Origin: Branchiostoma belcheri
Taxonomy: Eukaryota; Chordata; Leptocardii; Amphioxiformes; Branchiostomatidae
Direction: 5' to 3'
DNA length: 64,000 bases
Assembly (NCBI RefSeq): GCF_001625305.1
Contig: NW_017804165.1
Location: forward strand, 266,127-330,126
This document shows positions 11,690-21,553 of this stretch, piece after piece. Position numbers and translations under genes: made by a program. The notes beneath the pieces are model-generated. The model saw only the letters and a program-made list of their open reading frames with translations, was not told the DNA's origin and made no database searches. How positions within the stretch are numbered: the first letter of the stretch is position 1; every line of letters starts with the position of its first letter.

Positions 11690-12410
11690 TCTCTATATGC
11701 TGCTATTTTCGTCACGAGCCTATTATGTATATTGTGGCCATAATTACGCGTGTTTGTGACAAGCAATAAAAGAATCTATAAAGAGTAACCTACGGTATGC
11801 CATATGTAGCGCACATTGAGTGATCATTAGTTGCCCAATCAAAGGCAGATGAAATACCTCTTTAGTGCTATTGTATTGCTATTGTACATGTACATACTAT
11901 TTTTGGCCATAATTACGCATGCATGTTTCTGACAACAAGAAAAAGAGAGTAATACGTATTGAATATGACATGCTGACAATCATCACATTAGTTGCCAGAT
12001 TGATGGCAAATGAAATACACATTTAGTTTAGATCTGATCAATTTGTATGGTGCTTTTGTCGTCACATACTACTTTTATCGTCACATACTATTTTTGTCCT
12101 CACATACTATTTTTGTCCTCACATACTATTTTTATCGTCAGATAGTATTTTTTAAACATAATAACCCGCGTGTTTGTGACCAGTGAACAAGAAAAGACGG
12201 TAATAAACAGGCTATATATAGAGCATACTAAGAATGATCATCAGTTGCCTGATTGATGGTCGGTATCAGTGTAGCACTAAAAAATTAGTTATATGAGCTC
12301 TGATTTGTTTATATGGTGCCATTTTTGTCACATACTATAGTACTATTTTTACACGTGTGTTCCTGACAAACAAAAGTGAGTAATAAATCTATCAACATAC
12401 TATATATAGA
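11690..12410 (+). repeat. Degenerate tandem array, about four units of 120-190 bp
   Basis: Repeated blocks: catactattttt, ccataattacgcgtgtttgtgac or close variants, agtaataaa..., and gaatgatcatcagttgcctg. The units are diverged. The array is broken by insertion of the Penelope-like element after 12410, and the last unit resumes at 14210. Confidence 0.65.
12059..12152 (+). repeat. Short tandem repeat, about 19-bp period
   Basis: Five near-identical copies of ctcacatactatttttgtc within the larger degenerate array. Confidence 0.85.
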
Positions 12411-12723
12411 TATGCCAAAAAACAGTTACTCAAGCAACTGGATATGATTTTGAAAACGTCAGACGTTTCAGCTAGTATCCACTAGCTTTCGTCAGTGACT
12501 GAGAGACCAGAGGGGAAAGCAGGTTTATATACACAACCTGTTGATTGATATGCAAATAAAGTGAAGACAAATTTTTGGAAGTCGAAAAAGGAACAAAAGT
12601 CAGACAAGTCAAGACAAGATGATGCAAATTAGTCTGAAAGCTCCTGTTATACAGGACAGGAGCTTAAGTGTTGTCTGTCCTCGGGGCTGGGAGTGCCAAA
12701 TCCCAAGTGCCGGAAAGATCGAC
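12411..12723 (+). repeat. Left terminal inverted repeat of the PLE
   Basis: 313 bp, reverse complement of 13864-14176. At the 3' end of the element in coding sense, carrying a hammerhead core on the minus strand. Confidence 0.9.
12458..12499 (-). ncRNA. Hammerhead ribozyme core in the left PLE repeat
   Basis: On the minus strand: CTGACGA, a 7-bp stem II (agctagt, loop ggat, actagct), GAAA, then CGTC. The GTC would be the cleavage triplet. The flanking gtca/tgac can form a short stem I, and the acgt of stem III is self-complementary, as in dimeric hammerheads reported for Penelope-like elements. It lies in the coding sense of the element. Confidence 0.7.
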
Positions 12724-13919
12724 CCGTAGCCCCCCTTCCCTGTTGAGGGTGGGGTTGTACATTCTTTCATATATTGCCTCTTTAACACCCCGTTCCCACC
12801 AGCGTGTTTCGCGGTCTAATACATCCGTGGACTCGAGTTTGAAAGAGTGACCCTGGTTGTGTTGTAGGTGGTGGAAAATAGCTGAGGAGTAGCCGTTGGC
12901 ACTAGGTCGGCAATGTTCTTTGTACCTTACTTTAAGCGGTCGACTTGTCTCTCCAATGTAGGTGTTGTTACAATTGGGCTCCTCACATTTGAGTCTGTAA
13001 ATAACATTCGCCTTGGTACCCTTGTGAGGTCGGTCCTTAGGGTGTACCAGTCTTTGTCTGAGGGTTGAGTGAGGTTTGAAGTTAGTGGCTATGTTGAAGT
13101 TTTGGAAGATCCGTCGGAGTTTCTCAGATACTCCTTGGACATACGGAATAGTGATGTTGGCCTTGTTTTTGTTGGTCAAAGGTTTGCACTTCTGGGTTTT
13201 CTTAGACTGATCTGAAGGTTTGAGCGCTTTGTTGAAAGTCCAGTTTTGGTAGCCACATTTAGCCAGGGCACCTCGGAGGTGTCTATGTTCGTCCGTTTTG
13301 GCTTGGTCTGAAGTGACAATGTTGTCTGCACGATGGAAGAGAGTTTTGATCACTGCTACTTTGGTTTGTGTTCCAAAGGGTGGTGGGAATCAAAGGCCAG
13401 GTACTGATCAGTGTGGGTTGGTTTCCTGTACACTTCGAAACGAAGGTTACCATCTTCCTCTACGATAGTTTTGGTGTCTAGGAAAGGGAGCATGTTGTCA
13501 TGACTTGGCTCCTGTGTGAACTTGATGTTATCATCTATCTGGTTGATGTGGTCAAAGAAGTCAGCAGCTACCCTCTTTTTCAATCTGCACCAAGTGTCAT
13601 CTACATATCGAAACCAGTTGGCCGGGGGAGTGTCATTGAAAGTGCTGAGGGCTTTGTTTTCAAACTTCTCCATGTACAGGTTTACAACAATTGGTGAAAC
13701 TGGTGATCCCATAGCACAGCCGTGCATTTGTTGGTAGAACTGTCCTTTGTAGGTAAAGTATGTGCATCCTAAGCAGAGTTCTAGTAGCTCACAAACTTGG
13801 TCAACGGATAGGTTGGTTCTATCTGCAAGTGTATCATCGGCTTCCAAGGCTTCCTTGACTACTGTCGATCTTTCCGGCACTTGGGATTTGGCACTCCCAG
13901 CCCCGAGGACAGACAACAC
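12664..13919 (-). pseudogene. PLE coding remnant: reverse transcriptase palm plus GIY-YIG endonuclease
   Basis: Read on the minus strand, the upstream part carries RT palm motifs typical of Penelope-like elements (QMHGCAMGSPVSP, WFRYVDD) and the downstream part a GIY-YIG nuclease (VIYRLKC, YIGETSRPLKVRYKEH) with the conserved tail ERGVKEAIYERMYNPTLN. Both ends of the open frames run into the terminal repeats. The copy is not intact. Confidence 0.85.
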
Positions 13920-14176
13920 TTAAGCTCCTGTCCTGTATAACAGGAGCTTTCAGACTAATTTGCATCATCTTGTCTTGACTTGTCTGACTTTTGTTCCTTT
14001 TTCGACTTCCAAAAATTTGTCTTCACTTTATTTGCATATCAATCAACAGGTTGTGTATATAAACCTGCTTTCCCCTCTGGTCTCTCAGTCACTGACGAAA
14101 GCTAGTGGATACTAGCTGAAACGTCTGACGTTTTCAAAATCATATCCAGTTGCTTGAGTAACTGTTTTTTGGCATA
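13864..14176 (-). repeat. Right terminal inverted repeat of the PLE
   Basis: 313 bp, reverse complement of 12411-12723. A further 33 bp (14177-14209) without a partner completes this end. Confidence 0.9.
14088..14129 (+). ncRNA. Hammerhead ribozyme core in the right PLE repeat
   Basis: The same 42-nt motif as at 12458-12499, here on the plus strand because the repeats are inverted: CTGACGA at 14092-14098, stem II hairpin 14100-14117, GAAA at 14118-14121 and CGTC at 14122-14125. Confidence 0.7.
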
Positions 14177-14405
14177 TCGTATTACCTGGATGTCTAACCT
14201 TCATCGACGTACTATATATAGAAACTTTATTCGCAAAATCATGCCCGAAGGCTAATTGCTTTTACAATCAAGAATAATACACATTGCAATACAGTAAGTA
14301 ACAGGAGACAGGTAACAACTGTCTGGAAAAAAACTTCTACTTCTACTACTACGCTAGCTATTATGGGGTTCGACTTCTTCTTTGAAGGCAGTGGATAATG
14401 AATAG

Positions 14406-14496
14406 TAGCCTTGGTGCCATCCCCAGTAGTATATTCGCCAGCTCTATAACTGTTATAGAGCTGGCGAATATACTACTGGGGATGGCACCCAGGCTA
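14406..14496. mobile_element. TAG-ended foldback element, 91 bp
   Basis: Almost perfect palindrome (arms of about 43 bp, loop actgt) with termini tagcct and aggcta, flanked by the 9-bp direct repeat aatgaatag (14397-14405 and 14497-14505). Confidence 0.85.
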
Positions 14497-15098
14497 AATG
14501 AATAGTCCCACATTCTGCATAATTAGTGGGTTTTGTGATCTTAGTAGAAATGCAGTTTTTTGGTAGACGCATATAGCCTAAGTCACAATGAAGAAAACAC
14601 CACAGTAGTGACAGACAGACATGACAAAGATTCGCATTGCTAGAGTGTACACTTCATGGTATACACCGGTACTGGTACACGAAAATTTCTCTAACTGTAC
14701 ATGTATGAGGTTATAGGGCTATCTGCCCTGTAACCTCCTTGTATGTATGTGCCAAGTTAGCATATTGCTTTGAATATAGGTATCAAATATAAATGGCCGT
14801 TTTATGATGCCGTTATCTGAGTTAACATCAGAGTCAAATACGCCTATTACTATTTTAGTGACGGCAAACATGTGACGCACGGACACACCTACTTTGTGTC
14901 AATAATATCCCACAAACGTCGATATGAATAGGACGTTTTCGATAAAAATAGATCGCTGATAATTGTATATCGATATCCGTGCCGGAAGGCAAGACGTGGC
15001 GTGACTTACCCTGGCTACACCTGGATTATCTTGTTCATTCCAACATTTAATCACAAGACGAGTTTTTTTCAACTTATTTTTATGCTGCCACCAACACA

Positions 15099-15250
15099 GT
15101 ACTCATTTTGACCTGAGTGAAGCGTGTCAAGTGCCTTTCGCAAGGGTACAAGTTCGGCGGCATGGCAGGGTTCCAACCCGGGACCTCATGGTTCCGTTCC
15201 GACACAAACACTCGAGATCTACCGTTACGCCGCACGACCCCACTTGGATG
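15099..15250 (-). mobile_element. tRNA-derived SINE, minus orientation
   Basis: The reverse complement carries an A-box-like stretch and B box gggttggaacc in the context gaggtcccgggttggaaccc, then the cccttgcgaaaggcact body shared with the copy at 2741. Confidence 0.7.
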
Positions 15251-16764
15251 ATCTGCGAGCAGATGTAAGAATTCGGCTCAGTCCTAGTGTTTTACTATAC
15301 CGAGGCCTTAATTTATACAAGGAGCTTTCATCAACAAAGAAATATCATTAATTTATAATAGTGCAACTTTTAAAATCTTCACCGTAGGAGGAGGTTGAAG
15401 ATTTAACACAGGAAAGGCGAACTCAAATGTGGCAAAAACACGCCGCAGCAAAAAAAAAAAACTGGGTCTGAGTAGTATCATTACATCTGCTAAAAATCCT
15501 AGTAATATGTACCATTTGTGTGGCATACTGATATAGATCGTGCATATTATGATTATAAACAGATGTACTGTTTTGTTTTTTGTTATGTCAATGTTTATTA
15601 TGATATTGATATCGTGTAAATAGGGCGTGTATTTGTGTATTAGCACAACCGGTATAAACTTTCATCGGCGTGGTACATTAGCTCAGAGGCTTTAATTTGG
15701 AACTTATCTATGTTTTGACCTCCTTCCAGCTTTGTTTGGGACGGATGGGTTTGGTCCTAGGTATCTTCTTTGATGACCGAAGAAGCCTATTCTTGACTGA
15801 CAGTCCATATATACCGCGTTGTGTACGGGTAATTTACGGTAAATGTGGTTAATAAACGTCAACTGAAACAATGCATATATTTTTATGATGTATAAATACA
15901 ATTACTTAGTACCTGTTCGTTGAATACACTGAAAATGCTCACTTTGTTGCTTTGGTCGTTTTGAATATCTGAGCATTGTTGCATAAACAATGGCTAGCAG
16001 AAATGATACATGTATTTCATATCATATTTCAATAGAATGTACAGAACATTTTTACGGTAACAGTGCAAGGTCTATATGATATGATGGAAACGTTTTTTTA
16101 CGTCAACGATTTGATAATATTGCAGCGTCGAACTGTAAATGAAACGATGGCATCTGGCAAAGTTCACCTGTTTGTTTCACAAAGTTTACCAGACAAGATG
16201 GCAAATTAGGTGCAGGTTATCAAAATTCTTAAAGCAGAGTTTATTGAAAATCATATGGCCGATGCGAACCTTTCTTTGCTACAGCAAATTATACACACCA
16301 TTCAGCATTATATGTACTGTATTACTTAGGTGAAATAAACCGTTGCTACACACATTCTGGATAGAGATTGAATGTTTCCTTTGCCCCGGATAAAAACTTC
16401 CGACGCCTGACGTCAAACGTGTCTGCAGATGTTTTATTTATGACAGACCGGTAGCTATTTGAGCTAATAATATCCCACAGGAACTGATATAAATAGGAAA
16501 TTGTAGACATAAATGTTGTGATATCCGGTGCAGAAGGACAGACGGGGGTTACTAACCTCACAGTGCATACCTCAACTTGAATGTACACTTAAACGCCTAC
16601 AACAGCTTTAAGCTCGATTAAAAACTTTACACAAGAACACTCGAGCTTCGGGTGAGCGGAGAGAGATCTGGGGTCACCGTCCTGCAGACGTGTTCTCAAG
16701 TTCTTGACTTTTATTTTTCATCTGCGTCAATGAACCGGCCTCCATTGTTCAGGCGGCATACCTC

Positions 16765-16779
16765 GTTGCCACTGGCAAC
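16765..16779 (+). promoter_or_regulatory. RFX X-box-like palindrome upstream of the 404-residue gene
   Basis: GTTGCC-ACT-GGCAAC, a symmetric X-box with a 3-base spacer, about 365 bp upstream of the chosen ATG at 17144. Confidence 0.4.
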
Positions 16780-17143
16780 CATTCTAGTGGTACGGCTACT
16801 GTAACTCCGGTTGTTTTTGCGAGACAAAATCCGTGAGAACTCACATTTAACAGTTTCTAACTAAGACTTTATCATGATTTTTATTTACAAGTAACACTGT
16901 ATTGGTTGTATATGAAATCGCTGGAGAAACGTACGCATCAAAGCGTTAGGGGCTAGACTTTCTTTCTAGACTTTCCAGTCCTGCTACAATTGTAAGGGAT
17001 ACGGTATTCAACAGGGACAAATGGACGTTGACCCCTGTCGAAACCTGAGGGAGGGATGATTGTGTTCCCTGCATGCTCTGCATTTCGGGAAAACAATCAA
17101 ACAAGTGGTGTGCACTCCATACTAAATATTATGCATACGTCAT

Positions 17144-17317
17144 ATGTCATCCAAGGGCCTTAAAAACGCGCGGTTCGAGCAGATCGATCAGTGCCTGCGG
17201 CAAGTGGTCCCTCTTGTCTCAGCTGCCGGGTCTTTCTGCAACATTTGCAAACTGCTAGCGCTACCGAGCATGCAGGCAATTGCAAGGATGGCCAACTTTC
17301 CCCAAAGGTTGTTACCG
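17144..17317 (+). CDS. 404-residue membrane protein, exon 1
   Basis: 58 codons from ATG to a strong CCG|GTAAGTG donor, phase 0. Encodes QCLRQVVPLVSAAGSFCNIC and ends FPQRLLP. A further upstream 5' UTR exon cannot be excluded. Confidence 0.6.
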
Positions 17318-19338
17318 GTAAGTGTTTGTGCAGAATTTTACCCGGGTTCGCTGTAGTGTAGTGTAACGACCGATAACGTTAGCTCGAAGGTGTGACACGA
17401 TATGCAAAGCTCCTGTAGTGTGTATTAGCTATGAAATCTCGCTTGGACTTGGACTTTATTGGGATCCACAATTAGTATGACATTTCTGCCAGCTACTCTT
17501 CCTGGTTTTAGTACTGTGCGTAAATGTAAGCTGTACAAGTATTGTTTGACTGAACAATCAACATGTTTTCAGACATGTTTATATCTGAGTAACACTCGTT
17601 ACGTTGTAAGTAAACTCGGACATTGCTTAAAAGTGCAGATCTTTGGTATAGATAAGGCCGCATACTGCATTCTAAAGCATTGTCGTATCGTAGGAGCACA
17701 AATCAGTCACGAACTTGGGCGCACGAAAGACAAAACGGGACGGTGTTATCAGTTGAAACAAGCTGTTGTACTATTTTGCCCACGTGCCAAGTGTAACGTT
17801 AGCACCGGAAAAGTCAAAGAAAGGCGCCTTCTCTGCCCTCTTTCAGCAAATTACGTTGTCCGGCTGGTTTTACTCTCCAGACCAGGCTTCAGAGTTGGGC
17901 TTGATGTGGCTTATTCTATGCTGTTTTCAATCCATACCTGTTTCTAGTCCGCACCTGTTTCTGATAGCCGCCAAGAAAAAAAACAACCGCTAAGAATACA
18001 GGTGCAGTACTGTATACATTACTACAGTATACAATCATTGTATACATGTACTATGTAATGTATACAGTACTGCATCAGAACAGCTCATGATAAGAGCTAA
18101 TCCTCGAAGCTCGCTGTGGAAGCTTACTTCTTTATATGACACGAAACAGCAAGGGATCGGATATATCTTAGGTGTAGACTTGCATCATATTAGACCCGTC
18201 ATTTTCTCACGCTCTACATGTCAATTCTTATCAACGCCAACATTTCATTTTTACAAAATGTACTATAATCATCACAAATGAATCTATTTTTGTCCAGGTT
18301 GCTTTGCTGCCAATCGTCATTGCGACTTTCATCACGGCAGAGCAGTCTTGGCAATCCGGAGCCAACCTAGAGCACTACATTTCAAGCGCCCCCAGCCTGG
18401 CGACGAAAAAGGGCCAAGCTGGACTCTCCTCATCATCATTAGCTGGTACGATGGAGATCAGTGCCAGTCATACAGCTCCATCGGTGGATGTGGTAGGGAC
18501 TCAGGTCGTACGTGAGCCGTCCGATCACGAGCAAGAATTCCACCACTCTGGCGGACTGAAATGGGTGGATTCCAACAACGGTGAAAGGTTTGCAATGATG
18601 GGCCTGGAAGATGCCGAAGAAGAAAAAGGCCAGCGAGCACAAGAAAAACCAGCTGGTAACGTCTCAACCGATGGAGAGTCGGTTCTCGTCGTTACCATCA
18701 ACATAACTGGTTTTATGACACCCACTAACGGTCCAAACCGTATGGACGCACTTCATCAGACCGAATCAAGAGGTGGTGACGAAGCTACAACAAGTGAAGC
18801 CCGAAAACAAACTGTGTTCTGCCTCGGTGGCACACAACCGTGGACTGGCCTGTTGAGGACCTTCTTGAACAGTATCGCTTGGCAGCCATGCTGTAGCCTT
18901 GTCCACCTGGTGTCCCTTTCTATTAGAATAGGGTTTTGTTGTGCTTATTTGTTCGTAATGTCATCGGTAATTCTCTTGTGCATTTGCACCGCATTCCCCT
19001 CCGAATTGCCAAACAAACTTATCCAGAACTATTTCCTCCCCGCTATTATTGGAATGTTAGTGTATTTGCTCGGTGTCCTCGTCCTGTATGCAATCCTGCC
19101 TGTAGTCGGCATGTCCCTGATAGTAGTTTACAGATCGATAACCAACTGGTTTCCAAAAATGAGGTTAACGTCCGAGGAAACAATCGCGCGGTGTACCGTG
19201 GAGCTGCCCATGAAGGTCCTTTCGTTAGCCCTGGCTCAGCTCATGAAGAAGGGAACAACACCGAGTCAGATCGTGAACCCTCAGTACCAGCACCAACATC
19301 TGCACAACAACTTCCGCCGGAACAGAAGATGTGGATAG
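17144..19338 (+). CDS. Unrecognised 404-residue membrane protein, two exons
   Basis: I do not recognise this protein. Exons 17144-17317 (58 codons) and 18298-19338 join in phase 0 (CCG|GTAAGT donor, tttttgtccag acceptor). The ATG at 17144 follows an in-frame stop at 17123. Order of parts: a helical N-terminus with several Cys; a hydrophobic stretch across the splice (VALLPIVIATFITA, about residues 59-72); a polar, acidic, Ser-rich region to about 250; then three or four likely membrane helices (about 255-286 and 302-340, including MLVYLLGVLVLYAILPVVG); and a short basic, His/Gln-rich tail. No signal peptide is evident. The long open exon, consistent splice phase and downstream AATAAA argue it is real. 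It may be lineage-specific. Confidence 0.65.
17318..18297 (+). other. Intron of the 404-residue gene
   Basis: About 980 bp. It contains the palindrome at 18003-18075 and an open frame of 162 codons (17459-17947) that lacks splice support and reads like non-coding sequence. Confidence 0.6.
18003..18075. repeat. Imperfect palindrome, about 73 bp
   Basis: Arms gcagtactgtatacattac and gtaatgtatacagtactgc around an AT-rich centre that is itself palindromic (gtatac repeats). Possibly a small foldback element; no clear target duplication seen. Confidence 0.75.
18298..19338 (+). CDS. 404-residue membrane protein, exon 2 (terminal)
   Basis: Begins in phase 0 after tttttgtccag with VALLPIV and ends at TAG 19336-19338. 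It holds the acidic linker and all C-terminal membrane helices. Confidence 0.7.
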   Translation, partial: VALLPIVIATFITAEQSWQSGANLEHYISSAPSLATKKGQAGLSSSSLAGTMEISASHTAPSVDVVGTQVVREPSDHEQEFHHSGGLKWVDSNNGERFAMMGLEDAEEEKGQRAQEKPAGNVSTDGESVLVVTINITGFMTPTNGPNRMDALHQTESRGGDEATTSEARKQTVFCLGGTQPWTGLLRTFLNSIAWQPCCSLVHLVSLSIRIGFCCAYLFVMSSVILLCICTAFPSELPNKLIQNYFLPAIIGMLVYLLGVLVLYAILPVVGMSLIVVYRSITNWFPKMRLTSEETIARCTVELPMKVLSLALAQLMKKGTTPSQIVNPQYQHQHLHNNFRRNRRCG

Positions 19339-19730
19339 TTGGGAGGCATGGGCCTACTTTTGAGGACATTATTGTATTCGGGCGATGTATAAAATGTACA
19401 TAAAATGTACAGATAGAGAATCTGGTGTAGTTTTTGTACAGATGACAGGCTTTGTACAGGCTTTCATCATATACATATAGTATCTGCTGGGAAGGAGATA
19501 TCCTTCTTGGATCTCCGTTTGTGTGTTCACAGCTATAACTCTAATTTTTTGTATAAGCTGTAGCTTTCGACAGTTGTATTAGTCTGTTTTATATTAAAAA
19601 GTAATGTTTTGCTTGACTTTAACCAGGAAAATCTGTATTTATTTAAGTTATATTGCCTAGGGGCAGGTGTTAGTTACTGTAGTATTGACTATTGTGAATT
19701 GGTGCTCAACTTTCATATAGGTGGTGTCAA

Positions 19731-19736
19731 AATAAA
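19731..19736 (+). terminator. Polyadenylation signal AATAAA of the 404-residue gene
   Basis: First canonical AATAAA downstream of the stop, about 390 bp away. Confidence 0.5.
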
Positions 19737-19856
19737 GATCACCGTGCACTTATATGATTTTGTTGTCATTTTCATATTTTTGTATTTATTTTATATTTTC
19801 ATATTTATATCTATCTATCTATTTATTAATCTATTATACGTATATTTCTGATTATA

Positions 19857-19990
19857 ACCGATACAATGGCCAAGTGGGTAAAGTGCATGCTCGCCTTGCA
19901 TTCGTTAGGTTGTGAGTTTGATCCCCGGCCGAGTTGGACTGCGAAAGGTGCCTTGATACTTCACAAGAAAGACTCGACAGATGAATGAAG
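19857..19990 (+). mobile_element. tRNA-derived SINE (second family)
   Basis: tggccaagtggg matches the tRNA A box, and gagtttgatcc lies at B-box spacing. The body (actgcgaaaggtgccttgat) differs from the 2741 family, and no acceptor-stem pairing or tRNA fold closes, so it is a SINE rather than a tRNA gene. Confidence 0.65.
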
Positions 19991-20166
19991 GTGGTGAATG
20001 TGAACTCATTTAATATCAACACAAATTAATCAAAAGTTCATTCATATATATCTATAGCTGAAATAGACATCCTCACGAAAGCTTTTGAAGCCTGACACAT
20101 GGTATATCTACAGTAGCTGTACATTCGAATGAAAGCTCATCTGTGTGGGTAGAATCCATAGTTGTA

Positions 20167-20389
20167 GAGTTCAAAATTTGTTCTAACACAAGAAAGGAAT
20201 TTACAATAAGTTTTCAGTCGATCTCGTCAACCTTCGTCAGATGTATGATGCACGCACTGAATCTCTGGAAGTCGGAAGCGTGATGACGCCAGGAGTACAT
20301 CAAATGTGACGAAGGTTGACGAGATCGACCAAAAATTTATGCTGAGTTCCTTTCTTGTGTTGGAACATAGCTTGAACTTTACATCTAAG
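20167..20389. mobile_element. Inverted-repeat element, possibly Penelope-derived
   Basis: About 80-bp imperfect inverted arms (agttcaaaatttgttctaac against its complement near 20389). The inner part of each arm reads gtcgatctcgtcaaccttcg or its reverse, resembling the aaccttcatcgacg end of the PLE at 14209. No coding sequence. Confidence 0.5.
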
Positions 20390-20540
20390 CAGCTGTACAT
20401 GTGCGGTCAGTGTGTGTTCCCGCACGACACCTGGCGATCATAGTGTTCACAACATGCCGTTTTACGGCTCTAGTCTTAGTAACACCTCAATTCTGCAGCC
20501 TGATATTCAGTAGTATATTCTATTGGAACGTAACAAATAT

Positions 20541-20709
20541 TTAATCTCCAAACAGACCTTTCGTTGGCCGCAAAAGACAGTACCAAATTGGCCAGGTAGT
20601 GTCCACTAAGTTAGCCAGACAGTATCCATTGGCCACCCTTCGGTGGCTAATGGGCACTCCTCTGGCCAATGGACACTACCTTGTCACCGTATGATCTGCT
20701 TGGAAATTA
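20541..20709. mobile_element. hAT-like MITE family 2, copy 1 (169 bp)
   Basis: Termini taatctccaaacaga / tctgcttggaaatta, with 8-bp flanks acaaatat and acaaatac. The interior shares gacagtaccaaattggccag with the copy at 36357. Confidence 0.75.
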
Positions 20710-21266
20710 ACAAATACTAGTGCATGTACTTCCAACATTCTCTGTTCGCTTTATGTACAAAAAAAGTGGTATCAGTCAATGACCTCAAAGTGATATTGAT
20801 GGTGATTCTAATTCTAGGTTTGAATGTTGCCAAATATTGTTCGCAATGAGTTGAACGTTTATACAACACAAAGACACGTTTATACATAGACCACACAAAG
20901 GTAAACTAATCTACCCATAGCAGCGTTATGACGTAGGTTCACATGGAGGTTTGTATGAGAAACTGATGTGAGTAGGATTACTTCTTGAATCATGGTTTTT
21001 GGTTTCTCATTCTCCCGGTATCTATCGACATTCTTCTCTAAATGTTTGATATGATCCTTCTGTTGCAGATACTAGTACATGTATATCATTTCCACATCTC
21101 GCGACCACCTTTAGCTTTATGCTTGGCTCCTCTATAAGGCGAAGTTGACCGACGAACATAACGGATCTGGCAACTTGAAAGGCCCTGGACAATGATCGCT
21201 CCACGAGCGCCGCCTATTGGAGTCTTGCGGTACAACAACGACTGACGTTGAACAGAGTTCGAGAGT

Positions 21267-21553
21267 CTAAAGTTTCACTGGTTCCCATTTCATTCTCGTG
21301 CTCCACAGTTCTGCTTTCTTTTTGTTTTCCTGCTCGGTGGCGTCTTGTCTTTGCCTGGCCTTCATTCTGTCCAGACTTTCTTTGCGACGAGTTCTTGATG
21401 TGCCTCGGGCGGTCTGTCTCTGTCCATTACTTTCTTCTCTGTGACTTTTCCCCCAGTTCCCCGCCACTTTTGCTTGTCTGTAGGGCATCAGAAACGGCTT
21501 GGTCGCAGGAAAAGTCGACGTCACGGATCTATTCTGTGACTTGGAATGAGCAT
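21267..21553 (-). CDS. 543-residue gene, exon 6 (terminal)
   Basis: 287 nt, acceptor tttttttcatcag, in frame to the stop. Encodes DAHSKSQNRSVTSTFP and the basic tail ending KWEPVKL. Confidence 0.8.

Larger units (their letters stand above)
12411..14209 (-). mobile_element. Penelope-like retroelement (PLE), 5'-truncated, with inverted terminal repeats
   Basis: A 1799-bp element flanked by the 13-bp direct repeat tactatatataga (12398-12410 and 14210-14222). Its ends are 313-bp inverted repeats (12411-12723 and 13864-14176) that look almost identical, suggesting a fairly young insertion. Between them, on the minus strand, lie the C-terminal part of a reverse transcriptase (motifs GCAMGSPVSP and RYVDD) and a GIY-YIG endonuclease domain (VIYRLKC, TYIGET). 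RT followed by GIY-YIG is diagnostic of Penelope-like elements. The coding part is broken: the RT lacks its N-terminal portion and there is about one further break. Confidence 0.88.
9406..17143. other. Intergenic region between divergent RGS22 and the 404-residue gene
   Basis: No supported host gene. It contains the presumed RGS22 promoter and 5' UTR (not defined), a hAT-like MITE, a degenerate tandem array, a Penelope-like element, a foldback element and a SINE, plus an X-box near 16.8 kb. The remainder looks like unique AT-rich DNA. Confidence 0.7.
19339..21266. other. Intergenic region between convergent genes
   Basis: 3' flank of the plus-strand 404-residue gene and of the minus-strand 543-residue gene. 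It contains a tRNA-SINE, an inverted-repeat element at 20167 and a hAT-like MITE at 20541; nothing else is supported. Confidence 0.65.

Noticed and set aside
12411-14209. LTR retrotransposon
   Set aside because: The terminal repeats are inverted, and the coding part is RT plus GIY-YIG with no gag, protease or integrase, which fits a Penelope-like element.
17459-17947. 162-codon frame inside the intron of the 404-residue gene
   Set aside because: No recognisable domain, no splice signals, and it lies wholly within a well-supported intron.
1036-19990. tRNA genes at the B-box sites
   Set aside because: B boxes are present, but acceptor stems and cloverleaf arms do not close and the flanks match each other as SINE bodies.
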